Shown piece after piece: positions 1 through 6,827 of a stretch of 11,035 bases of DNA. This DNA comes from CAADGY01 sp900696665. Its GTDB lineage: Bacteria; Acidobacteriota; Terriglobia; Bryobacterales; Bryobacteraceae. The stretch lies in contig JAPSFM010000148.1 in the NCBI GenBank assembly GCA_035063885.1, positions 1-11,035 of the forward strand. The letters run 5' to 3'. The notes below the pieces were generated by a model, which worked only from the letters and a program-made list of their open reading frames with translations, searched no databases and was not told the origin of the DNA. Position 1 is the stretch's first letter. The number at the start of each line of letters is the position of its first letter. A program made the translations under genes and the position numbers.

Positions 1-137
1 CCACTCTCCAGGCAGCCCAGGCGGCCGAGGAAGCTGCGGGCGCCGCATTGGAGAGGAGCAAGGTAGAAGCGCTGGGTCCGGATATTCCATTTCTGAAGTC
101 CTCTTGGGAGCGCGCGAAACATAGGGATCGAGTTTAA
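1..137 (+). CDS. C-terminal end of an unidentified protein (partial, 5' end outside window)
   Basis: Reading from base 3 gives 44 open codons ending in TAA at 135-137. The visible part starts with an Ala/Glu/Gln-rich stretch of about 20 residues that would form an amphipathic or coiled helix. A more mixed tail follows, with the segment GPDIPFLKSSWERAK and a basic end (KHRDRV). The codon pattern (GC-rich third positions, sensible amino-acid mix) is better than in the other two + frames, which carry stops, so I take it as the real end of a gene entering from the left. I do not recognise the family. Its stop overlaps the stop of the convergent gene on the other strand: one TTAA palindrome provides both TAA codons. 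The main doubt is that only 44 residues are visible. Confidence 0.5.
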   Translation, partial: TLQAAQAAEEAAGAALERSKVEALGPDIPFLKSSWERAKHRDRV

Positions 138-685
138 TTCGCAGCCGTCTTCTTCCAGTCCCGGTCCGTCACCAGTTCGGGATGTTTGCGCCGGAACGTC
201 GCCGTGACGTGGCAGTTCCAACAAATGGGAACATGGCTGCTGAACGTCGCCGGTAATGCTTCGGGCGGTATATCGCTCCATTCGTAACTGACGCCGTCTG
301 CGGCAAGAAAACAGGGCTTGTGCTCCATCCAGTTCATTTCGTCCAGCGGCTTCCCGCAGAGGACGCAGCTTTTGCCGGCGTACCAGTTCGCGAGAATGTT
401 CCGTACGAGGCAGCTTTCCGGTGCAGCCTCGATCTGGCGCAGACACTCCTGCCCGCAGTTCTGCCTTTCGGGCCACCGTGAACAGTCTTTCAGGCGTAGA
501 CCAGCCGTTCCTTTTGTGAGGGCGGCGTGTTTTGCATTCACCATGACGGCCGCTGGCGCATTGTTTTCCGGGCAATCGATCAGGCGTTTCCCACGAAACC
601 TGAAATAGGCTCTGATGGGTTTTCGAAAGACAAGGCAAGCCAATCCGGCAGCCAGGATGGCTAACAGAAGATACAAGGCGGTCAT
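134..685 (-). CDS. Membrane-anchored cysteine-rich protein with CxxC and CxxCH motifs, function unknown
   Basis: The predicted protein has 183 residues. It starts with one hydrophobic segment (about residues 3-20) followed by basic residues (R21, K22, R25, R29, R31, K33, R34). That pattern suits an uncleaved signal anchor, but the flanking charge does not settle whether the C-terminal domain faces the periplasm or the cytoplasm. The rest contains ten cysteines: C38, C68, C77, C81, C92, C107, C110, C125, C155 and C158. C107-x2-C110-G and C155-W-N-C158-H159 look like two halves of a four-cysteine zinc site. The second is also a textbook CxxCH heme-c attachment motif, so a monoheme c-type cytochrome is the main alternative. 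I remember similar hypothetical proteins from Acidobacteriota but no assigned function. I chose the start at 685 because AAGGAGG lies 9 bases upstream. An in-frame ATG at 730 would add 15 basic residues before the membrane segment and has no comparable ribosome binding site. The gene is divergent from the glycosyltransferase operon. Confidence 0.75.
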   Translation of the reverse strand: MTALYLLLAILAAGLACLVFRKPIRAYFRFRGKRLIDCPENNAPAAVMVNAKHAALTKGTAGLRLKDCSRWPERQNCGQECLRQIEAAPESCLVRNILANWYAGKSCVLCGKPLDEMNWMEHKPCFLAADGVSYEWSDIPPEALPATFSSHVPICWNCHVTATFRRKHPELVTDRDWKKTAAN

Positions 686-694
686 ACTGAGTCG

Positions 695-701
695 CCTCCT
701 T
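695..701 (-). promoter_or_regulatory. Strong Shine-Dalgarno site fixing the start of the Cys-rich protein
   Basis: On the - strand the sequence is AAGGAGG, a perfect match to the anti-Shine-Dalgarno core, with a 9-base spacer to the ATG at 685-683. It decides between the two in-frame ATG codons (685 and 730). Confidence 0.8.
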
Positions 702-829
702 GATTTACTCCTTTGCAATAGCCGGACCAACCTGTAACTCCCCCGTCAGCCAGCACTTACACCAGCGCTCCAGAATCTTCTGGGGCTTATGCCTCACCGC
801 CTGCGGGTGTTTTCCCTACAATAGATAGC

Positions 830-1516
830 TTGTACAAAGACCTGAGGATTACCGTCATCATTCCATGCTTGAACGAAGAGCAGGGGGTCGAACAGGTATT
901 ACGGCGCATGCCTCCTTTTGTGGACGAGGTCATCGTAGTTGACAACGGGTCGACGGACCGGACTTCCGAGGTGGCACGTAGCTTTGGCGCACACGTCATT
1001 CGTGAACCGGTTCGCGGTTACGGTAGAAGCTACAAGAAAGGTTTTGCCCACGCGAGCGGGGACATCATCGTAACTCTCGACGGCGACCATAGCTACCCGC
1101 CTGACGCCATTTCCTACCTTCTGGAAGCGTTCCTGCACCTGGAAGTGGATTTCCTTAACGCGTCGCGTTTTCCTGTTCGTGACCGCCGTGCCATGAGCTT
1201 CAAGCACTACATCGGCAATCTGGTTCTTTCCATCGCGATGTCTCTGCTTTACTTTCGATGGGTGCGCGATTCGCAATCCGGCATGTGGGTCTTCCGCCGG
1301 TCGATTTTGAAGGATATGGTGCTCGAGTCTGACAGTATGGCGTTTTCCGAGGAGATCAAAATCGAAGCGTTAAAGAATCCGCGCGTCCGTTTTGAGGAGA
1401 TCTCCATCCTCTATTCGTCGCGGCTGGGAGAAATCAAACTGAATCCCTGGCGGGACGGCTTCCACAATCTATTCTTCCTGGTCCGCAAGCGGTTTACTCG
1501 AAGAGCGAGGTCCTGA
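830..1516 (+). CDS. Family 2 glycosyltransferase, polyprenyl-phosphate sugar transferase-like (DPM1 type)
   Basis: This 228-residue protein is a single GT-A catalytic domain. Visible motifs are VIIPCLNEE (residues 9-17), the nucleotide-binding VDNGSTD (37-43), the metal-binding DGD with following HSYP (84-90), and the acceptor-side QSGMW with FRR (149-157). The overall pattern fits the DPM1/dolichyl-phosphate mannosyltransferase-like branch of GT2, which transfers a sugar from a nucleotide donor to a polyprenyl phosphate or a lipid-linked acceptor on the cytoplasmic membrane face. There is no C-terminal membrane domain, so it would be soluble or peripheral. The start is a TTG with no clear ribosome binding site. 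No ATG, GTG or TTG occurs in frame in the roughly 100 bases upstream, and the family usually begins just before this motif, so TTG is the best choice. It is the first gene of the operon, and the next gene begins 2 bases after its stop. The donor sugar cannot be read from the sequence. Confidence 0.88.
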   Translation: MYKDLRITVIIPCLNEEQGVEQVLRRMPPFVDEVIVVDNGSTDRTSEVARSFGAHVIREPVRGYGRSYKKGFAHASGDIIVTLDGDHSYPPDAISYLLEAFLHLEVDFLNASRFPVRDRRAMSFKHYIGNLVLSIAMSLLYFRWVRDSQSGMWVFRRSILKDMVLESDSMAFSEEIKIEALKNPRVRFEEISILYSSRLGEIKLNPWRDGFHNLFFLVRKRFTRRARS

Positions 1517-1518
1517 TA

Positions 1519-2508
1519 ATGGGCGGAGTAACAGTGGTCATTCCGCACTGGAATCGCCATGAACTCCTCGCCTCCGTTTTAGCGGATCTGCGAGCACAAA
1601 CATATCCGATCGACGAAGTGCTGGTGGTGGATAACGGCTCCACCGATGGATCTCCCGAATTGGCCCAAGCCCTGGGCGCCAGAGTCGTACGTCTGCCCTC
1701 GAACCGGGGCTTCGCGGCCGCGGTGAACCAGGGCATTGACGAGTGCCGCTCGGAACTGGTCGCCATTTTAAACAACGATGTCAGCCTGTCCCCGGAGTGG
1801 CTGCACCGGTTGGTTCAGCCACTTGACGATCCCGCAATCTCCTTTACGACCGGAAAATTGTTGAATACGAACCACAAGGGATACCTGGATGGCACTTTCG
1901 ACCTTCTCTCGCGGGCAGGCTGTGCGTGGAGAGCGGGGAACGCCCGTTCCGACGGGGCGCCATGGTCCACCCCACGCCGGATCTTTTCCGCCCCGCTGAC
2001 GGCGAGCCTTTTTCGTGTCGAGCTCTTCCGGGCTGTCGGAAAGCTCGATGAACGCTACATCTCGTACATGGAAGATGTTGACCTCGGGCTGCGATGCGCG
2101 CTGAACGGGCGTTCCGGCCTGTATGTGCCGGATGCCATCGCCTGGCATGCTGGCAGTGCGACCCTGGGCTCCAGAAGCCCCGAGGTGGTCCGTCTGATCG
2201 CTCGGAACCAAGTCCTGCTGGCCGCAAAACATTATCCGGGCAAACTCGTTGTCCGGTGGTTTTGGGCTATTTTGGTGGGGCAGCTTCTCTGGGGCGTGGT
2301 GGCCCTGAGACACCGCGCACTCCTCGCGTTCCTTCGTGGAAAAATGGCCGGGCTCGCCTTTTGGATTCCGATGCGGCGGCAAAGCAGCACTCGTGCAGAC
2401 CCTCTTCGCCTCCGCGAGGTGCTGGAGGCGAATGAACGAAACATCCGTGAACTCCAGCGCCAAACGGGCTTCGATCTCTACTGGCGGATCTACTTCAGGT
2501 TGACATGA
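1519..2508 (+). CDS. Family 2 glycosyltransferase, rhamnosyltransferase-like
   Basis: This 329-residue GT2 enzyme has a GT-A domain in its first ~230 residues: VVIPHWNRHE at the N terminus, VDNGSTD (37-43), NRGFAAAVNQ (62-71), NND in place of DxD (85-87), and the catalytic-base motif MEDVD (184-188). A more hydrophobic stretch near residues 245-275 followed by basic residues could sit on the inner membrane face. The layout resembles WbbL-type rhamnosyltransferases and related O-antigen or exopolysaccharide transferases, but donor and acceptor are unknown. ATG at 1519 is preceded by GAGG with an 8-base spacer. The stop overlaps the start of the next gene as ATGA (2505-2508), so translation is probably coupled. 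It shares the NRGFAAAVNQGI stretch with the next gene and looks like a tandem paralogue. Confidence 0.9.
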   Translation: MGGVTVVIPHWNRHELLASVLADLRAQTYPIDEVLVVDNGSTDGSPELAQALGARVVRLPSNRGFAAAVNQGIDECRSELVAILNNDVSLSPEWLHRLVQPLDDPAISFTTGKLLNTNHKGYLDGTFDLLSRAGCAWRAGNARSDGAPWSTPRRIFSAPLTASLFRVELFRAVGKLDERYISYMEDVDLGLRCALNGRSGLYVPDAIAWHAGSATLGSRSPEVVRLIARNQVLLAAKHYPGKLVVRWFWAILVGQLLWGVVALRHRALLAFLRGKMAGLAFWIPMRRQSSTRADPLRLREVLEANERNIRELQRQTGFDLYWRIYFRLT

Positions 2509-3473
2509 ACAAGACCGCCATCCTCGTGGTGACACATAATTCCGAACGTGTGATCGGCGCTTGTCTCGATGCGTGTGCACGATATTCGAAGGCACCGGTG
2601 CTGGTGGTCGATAACGCTTCAGAAGATGCCACGGCCGCTGTAGTCCGTTCGAGGACCGGCGTCCGGCTGCTTGCCAACAGCCAAAACCGGGGATTCGCCG
2701 CTGCAGTGAACCAGGGCATCTCGACATTGGATGCGCCGAATGTTCTGTTGCTGAATCCGGATGTCGTGCTTCGGAGTTCGATTGATTTGCTGGTGGAAGC
2801 CTGCGAGCGCGGCGCGGCGGCAGCCGCCGGCCTGCTGACGGACGAAGCGGGACAGCCACAGACCGGTTTCTCCGTGCGGCGCCTGCCTACACCTTTGGCT
2901 CTCGCTTTTGAAGTGATGGGGCTGAACCGGCTGTGGCCTGGAAATCCGGTGAACCGGCGGTACCGCGCGCTCGACTGGAGCCTAACCGAACCCGCCGAAG
3001 TGGAACAGCCCGCCGGCGCGTTCCTGATGCTCCGCCGCGACGTTTGGGCAAGCCTGGGAGGCTTTGACGAGCAGTTTCATCCGGTGTGGTTCGAGGATGT
3101 CGACTACTGTAAGCGTCTGCGCGATCAAGGTCTCACCATACAATTCGTGCCGCGGGCGCGTGCCTTCCACGAAGGAGGCCATTCCGTCTTGCGCCTGCCA
3201 TGGGGATGCCGGCAGGTGTACTGGTATGCTAGTCTGCTAAAGTACGCGTCCAAGCACTTCCGTGCCTCCGAAAGGCGTCTGGTGAGTGCAGCAGTTGTTT
3301 TGGGATTAATTCCCCGCTTGGTCATGGGGATCCTTTCGGGCCGGAGGGCAAAAACCATCAAAGTTTTTTTTGCAGTGATCAGATTCGCTGTGCCGTTACT
3401 GTTGCCGAATGGAAATTCAGGCCGTATTTCATCTGATACCTCCCCGGCAGCCGGGCAGCGAGTCCGGCGATGA
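2505..3473 (+). CDS. Family 2 glycosyltransferase, WbbL-like rhamnosyltransferase type
   Basis: This 322-residue protein carries the GT2 signature in order: ILVVTHNSE near the start, VDNASED (35-41), NRGFAAAVNQG (61-71), LNPDV as the DxD region (83-87), and GGFDE (185-189) followed by FEDVD (196-200) with the likely catalytic base. This is the arrangement of WbbL-type rhamnosyltransferases that extend lipid-linked glycans in the cytoplasm. The C terminus has a hydrophobic segment (VVLGLIPRLVMGIL region) and a basic patch, suggesting peripheral membrane contact. Translation starts within the previous stop (ATGA). Near the 3' end there is a run of eight T (3364-3371) inside the reading frame. 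One base lost there would end the protein four codons later, and one base gained would replace the last ~35 residues. The next gene follows after 43 bases. Confidence 0.9.
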   Translation: MNKTAILVVTHNSERVIGACLDACARYSKAPVLVVDNASEDATAAVVRSRTGVRLLANSQNRGFAAAVNQGISTLDAPNVLLLNPDVVLRSSIDLLVEACERGAAAAAGLLTDEAGQPQTGFSVRRLPTPLALAFEVMGLNRLWPGNPVNRRYRALDWSLTEPAEVEQPAGAFLMLRRDVWASLGGFDEQFHPVWFEDVDYCKRLRDQGLTIQFVPRARAFHEGGHSVLRLPWGCRQVYWYASLLKYASKHFRASERRLVSAAVVLGLIPRLVMGILSGRRAKTIKVFFAVIRFAVPLLLPNGNSGRISSDTSPAAGQRVRR

Positions 3474-3516
3474 GAGGACGCGGTTAACGGTCCCGGTCGG
3501 AAATAGCTCACAATAA

Positions 3517-4566
3517 ATGCGCAACTACCTGATCTCAGTCACCATCGTGACTTACAACAGCGGCCGTTTTATCAAGACATGTTTGGAGTCGGTACTGGAG
3601 CAGATGTGTTCGGAGAAGGAGATCATCGTTGTAGATAATGGATCCACCGACGGGACGTGCGACATCCTCGAGCAGTTCGAGGACCGCTGCCATGTGATCT
3701 ACAACCAGGAAAATGCCGGGTTCGCCGCAGCGCAGAATCAAGCCATTCGCCTGTCCTCGGGCGAATGGATTCTGACACTCAACCCCGACGTTCTGCTGCT
3801 GCCCAATTTCATCCGGTCGCTGGTGGAGGCCGGCAACCTGGACTCCCGTATCGGAAGCGTTTGCGGCAAGCTTCTGGCAATGTCGGCCAGCTTTGACATG
3901 CCCGACAAGCCGCTGGTCGATTCAACCGGTATCTTTTTCACCCCGATGCTGCGTCATCTCGACCGCGGCAGCCAGGAAATCGATAACGGCCATTACATGA
4001 AACATGAATATGTTTTCGGCGCCACGGCGGCGGCCGCTCTGTACCGCCGTCAAATGATCGATGACATTTCGATTGACGGGGAGTTCTTCGACGAGGATTT
4101 CTTTGTCTATCGCGAGGATGCGGATATCGCGTGGCGCGCTCAATTGCTGGGATGGAAATGCCTGTATACGCCGCATGCACGGGGCTATCATGTACGCACC
4201 GTGCTTCCCGGTAAACGCCGGGCTTTACCGCGCGAAATCAATATGCATTCGGTAAAGAACCGCTTCATGATGCGCGTGAAGAACGTTACGCGCGATGTCT
4301 ACCGGCGCAACTGGTTCTCGATCACGGTGCGTGATCTCGCGGTGATCGGCTGCTGTCTTATTCGCGAGCATTACTCGCTAAAAGCTTTCTGGCATGTGTG
4401 GAAAAGCTGGCAGCGGCTGTTGTATAAGCGTCAGGAAATTATGAAGCGCCGCCGCGTGACGGATGAATATCTCGCCGCCTGGTTTCGCTATACCCCGGTG
4501 AGCCGCCCTGCTCCGAACCCGGTCGCTTCCGCGGCCGTCCGCACGCGAACCGCACGCAGTTCATGA
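3517..4566 (+). CDS. Family 2 glycosyltransferase
   Basis: This 349-residue GT2 protein shows VTIVTYNSG near the N terminus, VDNGSTDG (39-46), NAGFAAAQNQA (66-76), LNPDV (88-92) and the catalytic-base motif YREDAD (198-203). The last ~90 residues are rich in aromatic and basic residues (W-x-W-K-S-W and repeated RR/KR) and end in a Pro/Ala/Arg-rich tail that is probably disordered. It is likely a further chain-extending transferase for the same glycan; donor and linkage are unknown. An in-frame TAA lies directly before the ATG (TAAATG), so this is the first possible start. No good Shine-Dalgarno site precedes it, which is unusual in this operon. The 43-base gap upstream is the largest inside the cluster. 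Its stop overlaps the next start as ATGA (4563-4566). Confidence 0.9.
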   Translation: MRNYLISVTIVTYNSGRFIKTCLESVLEQMCSEKEIIVVDNGSTDGTCDILEQFEDRCHVIYNQENAGFAAAQNQAIRLSSGEWILTLNPDVLLLPNFIRSLVEAGNLDSRIGSVCGKLLAMSASFDMPDKPLVDSTGIFFTPMLRHLDRGSQEIDNGHYMKHEYVFGATAAAALYRRQMIDDISIDGEFFDEDFFVYREDADIAWRAQLLGWKCLYTPHARGYHVRTVLPGKRRALPREINMHSVKNRFMMRVKNVTRDVYRRNWFSITVRDLAVIGCCLIREHYSLKAFWHVWKSWQRLLYKRQEIMKRRRVTDEYLAAWFRYTPVSRPAPNPVASAAVRTRTARSS

Positions 4567-5693
4567 AATTTGCCATCCTCGGGACCCGGGGTATTCCCGC
4601 CAGCTATGGCGGGTTTGAAACCTTCGCCGAGGAATTGTCTGTCAGGCTGGCCGCCCGGGGGCACGATGTTGTGGTCTACTGCCGCAGCCGGTGGGAAAGT
4701 GGCACAAGTTACCGCGGCGTGACTTTACGCTATCTCCCAACTATTCGTCACAAGTACCTGGATACGATCGCGCACACTTTCTTTTCCACTATCCACTTGC
4801 TCTTCCACCGTCCTGACGCGGCGCTTTATTGTAACGGCGCGAACGCTCTCTTCACACTGCTGCCCCGTTTGACGGGCGTGCCCGTTGCCATCAATGTAGA
4901 CGGACTGGAGCGGAAGCGCCGGAAGTGGAATCTTGCCGCCAGGGCCTGGTACCGTCTCTCGGAATGGCTTGCCACCTTTTGCCCCACAGCGGTCATCACC
5001 GATGCGCGCAGTATTGAAGACTACTATCTGAAGACGTACGGCAAAAAAACAACCTTCATCCCTTATGGAGCGCCAACCGGAAAAGTGGAAGGCGGAAAGA
5101 TCCTCCACAGCCTCGGTCTCGATACGGGAGGTTATTTTCTTTATGTCAGCCGGTTTGAGCCGGAGAACAACGCGCTGATGGTACGCGAGTGTTTTGAAAA
5201 GGTTTCAACACCGATGAAGCTCGCGCTCATCGGCGACGCCCCCTATGCAGACGACTACATAAGGCACGTGCGCGACACGCGTGATCCGCGAATTATCATT
5301 CCGGGCGCGATCTATGGGCAGGCATATCACGAACTGCTCTCCAACTGCTTCGCGTACATTCATGCAACGGAGGTTGGCGGAACGCATCCCGCGCTCATCG
5401 AAGCGATGGGCCGGGGCGCGCTGGTGCTCTACTTGAACACACCCGAAAACGCCGAAGTCGCCGGGGGCGCCGGTATTCCGTTTCAGGAGAATCTCGAAGC
5501 GGTGATCGAAGGCGTACTGAACATGGAGGAAGAGGAGCGTGCCGCGTGGCGCCGCTCAGCCGTCGAACGCGTGCAGAAGCACTACGGGTGGGACGCCGTT
5601 ACCAGCATGTATGAATCGCTGCTGACGGATCTGGTTCCGCGGAGAGAGCCCGCACCGGCGCCTGGCAAACGGCCGTCACGTCCCCATAATTGA
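4563..5693 (+). CDS. GT4-type glycosyltransferase with DUF1972 N-terminal domain, rhamnosyltransferase-like
   Basis: This 376-residue protein has a GT-B fold. The N terminus (residues 3-24) carries GTRGIPASYGGFETF, the hallmark of the DUF1972 domain found in Cps2T/WchF-type rhamnosyltransferases of capsule clusters. In the C-terminal half, YVSRFEPENN is the usual hinge-region motif. The motif EVGGTHPALIEAM (E270 to M282) is the donor nucleotide-sugar binding site, with E280 matching the second glutamate of the GT4 E-x7-E motif. Relatives add rhamnose or a similar sugar as the second residue of a repeat unit, in the cytoplasm. The C-terminal ~18 residues are Pro/Arg/Ala-rich and probably unstructured. 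The start overlaps the preceding stop (ATGA), and the alanine racemase starts 3 bases after its TGA. Fold and family are clear; the exact sugar is not. Confidence 0.87.
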   Translation: MKFAILGTRGIPASYGGFETFAEELSVRLAARGHDVVVYCRSRWESGTSYRGVTLRYLPTIRHKYLDTIAHTFFSTIHLLFHRPDAALYCNGANALFTLLPRLTGVPVAINVDGLERKRRKWNLAARAWYRLSEWLATFCPTAVITDARSIEDYYLKTYGKKTTFIPYGAPTGKVEGGKILHSLGLDTGGYFLYVSRFEPENNALMVRECFEKVSTPMKLALIGDAPYADDYIRHVRDTRDPRIIIPGAIYGQAYHELLSNCFAYIHATEVGGTHPALIEAMGRGALVLYLNTPENAEVAGGAGIPFQENLEAVIEGVLNMEEEERAAWRRSAVERVQKHYGWDAVTSMYESLLTDLVPRREPAPAPGKRPSRPHN

Positions 5694-5696
5694 GAG

Positions 5697-6827
5697 ATGA
5701 ACTCGTTTGCGCTTCGTTGTTGGACTGAGGTATCCAGGCATCAGATCGTCGATAACTTCCGGGCTGTCCGGAATGTGGTCGGAGCCTCTGTCGGGATTAT
5801 GCCCGTTGTGAAAGCCGACGCCTACCACCACGGTGCTGTTGAGGTTTCGCGCCTCCTGGTGGGCGAAGGAGCGCAGTGGCTGGCGGTGTCCAGCGTGGAA
5901 GAAGGCGCTTCCTTACGGCAAGCCGGCATCCAGGCCCGTATTCTCGTCATGGCGGACTTTCTGCCCGCCGAACGCGCCGGTCTCATCGAATACGAACTTA
6001 CACCGGTCATTCATTCCCTTCCGGACCTGCGCGAGTGGGACCAGTTGGCCGTCCGTTCAGGAATGCCCCTGCATTATCACCTGAAAATTGACACCGGGAT
6101 GGGCCGTCTGGGCGCACGGGCGGGAGCGGCGGAGATCCTGGATGCGGTGAACGGCGCGCGGCATTGCCGGCTCGAAGGGCTGATGACCCACTTTGCCTCG
6201 GCCGGCGATTACAGCACACCGCAAACAGAAGAGCAGACCGCCACTTTTCTCGACATCGTCTCCGGTCTGCGCCGCGCTGGCGTTGAGCCCCACTATCTGC
6301 ATCTGGCCAGCACCATTCCTGTCGCGTATGGCCGCAGCCGTGCGTGGGGCCAATTTGTGCGCCCCGGACATGCCATCTATGGCTATGTTCCACCGCCTCG
6401 CGGGGACGTTCCGGAGCGGATACTCGATGTGAAACCCGCACTTACCTGGAAAGCTTCCATCCTAACAGTGAAGGATCTGCCCGAAGGCTCGCTGGTTGGA
6501 TATGGCGGTACATACCGGACGAGCCGCCCCACACGGATTGCAGTGGTCGCCGCCGGATATGCCGATGGCGTGCCGCATCAGCTTTCGAACAAGGGCAAGC
6601 TGATCGCATCCGGCAAGCTGGTTCCCATCCTCGGCGCGGTCTCGATGGATGTCACGACCATCGATGTGACAGACTGCCCCCCGCTGGCGCCTGGGGATAG
6701 CGTAACGATCCTTGGCCGCGAGGGGGACACCAGTCTCGATGCCCAGGATATTGCCAGCGTTGCGGGAACCATCTCCTACAGCATTCTTTGCAACATCAGC
6801 GCCCGGGTTAGGACAATCTATGTATGA
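5697..6827 (+). CDS. alr: Alanine racemase
   Basis: This PLP enzyme interconverts L- and D-alanine in the cytoplasm, supplying D-Ala for peptidoglycan and other D-alanylated polymers. It has 376 residues, a normal length. Catalytic elements are all visible: the PLP lysine K39 in VVKADAY, K130 and R137 in KIDTGMGRLG, R222 in RPGHAIYGY (which contacts the pyridine nitrogen in known structures), the second catalytic base Y269 in GYGGTY, and M317 in SMDV. The lysine motif reads YHHG where YGHG is usual, so a conserved glycine is replaced by histidine at residue 44. The gene sits 3 bases after a glycosyltransferase and overlaps the next gene by ATGA, so it is part of the glycan operon. This is an uncommon setting for alr and suggests D-Ala demand tied to the cluster. 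Whether it is the cell's only racemase cannot be told from this window. Confidence 0.95.
   Translation: MNSFALRCWTEVSRHQIVDNFRAVRNVVGASVGIMPVVKADAYHHGAVEVSRLLVGEGAQWLAVSSVEEGASLRQAGIQARILVMADFLPAERAGLIEYELTPVIHSLPDLREWDQLAVRSGMPLHYHLKIDTGMGRLGARAGAAEILDAVNGARHCRLEGLMTHFASAGDYSTPQTEEQTATFLDIVSGLRRAGVEPHYLHLASTIPVAYGRSRAWGQFVRPGHAIYGYVPPPRGDVPERILDVKPALTWKASILTVKDLPEGSLVGYGGTYRTSRPTRIAVVAAGYADGVPHQLSNKGKLIASGKLVPILGAVSMDVTTIDVTDCPPLAPGDSVTILGREGDTSLDAQDIASVAGTISYSILCNISARVRTIYV

Noticed and set aside
14..17. Lipobox reading of the Cys-rich protein (residues G14-L15-A16-C17)
   Set aside because: These numbers are residues of the protein encoded at 134-685. Position -3 is Gly and -2 is Leu, which does not fit the lipoprotein signal pattern; an uncleaved membrane anchor fits better.
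686..829. Promoter pair in the divergent intergenic region
   Set aside because: A promoter for each direction is expected here, but apart from the ribosome binding site at 695-701 and an isolated TACAAT, no two-box promoter was convincing on either strand.
1768..2859. Long antisense open frame (363 codons) on the - strand
   Set aside because: It lies entirely opposite two clear GT2 genes, its translation is Arg/Pro/Ser-rich with no recognisable motif, and it is the kind of stop-free shadow expected in GC-rich coding DNA.
6007..6441. Overlapping - strand frames opposite the alanine racemase
   Set aside because: They are shadows of alr, with low-complexity, Arg-rich translations and no ribosome binding sites noticed.
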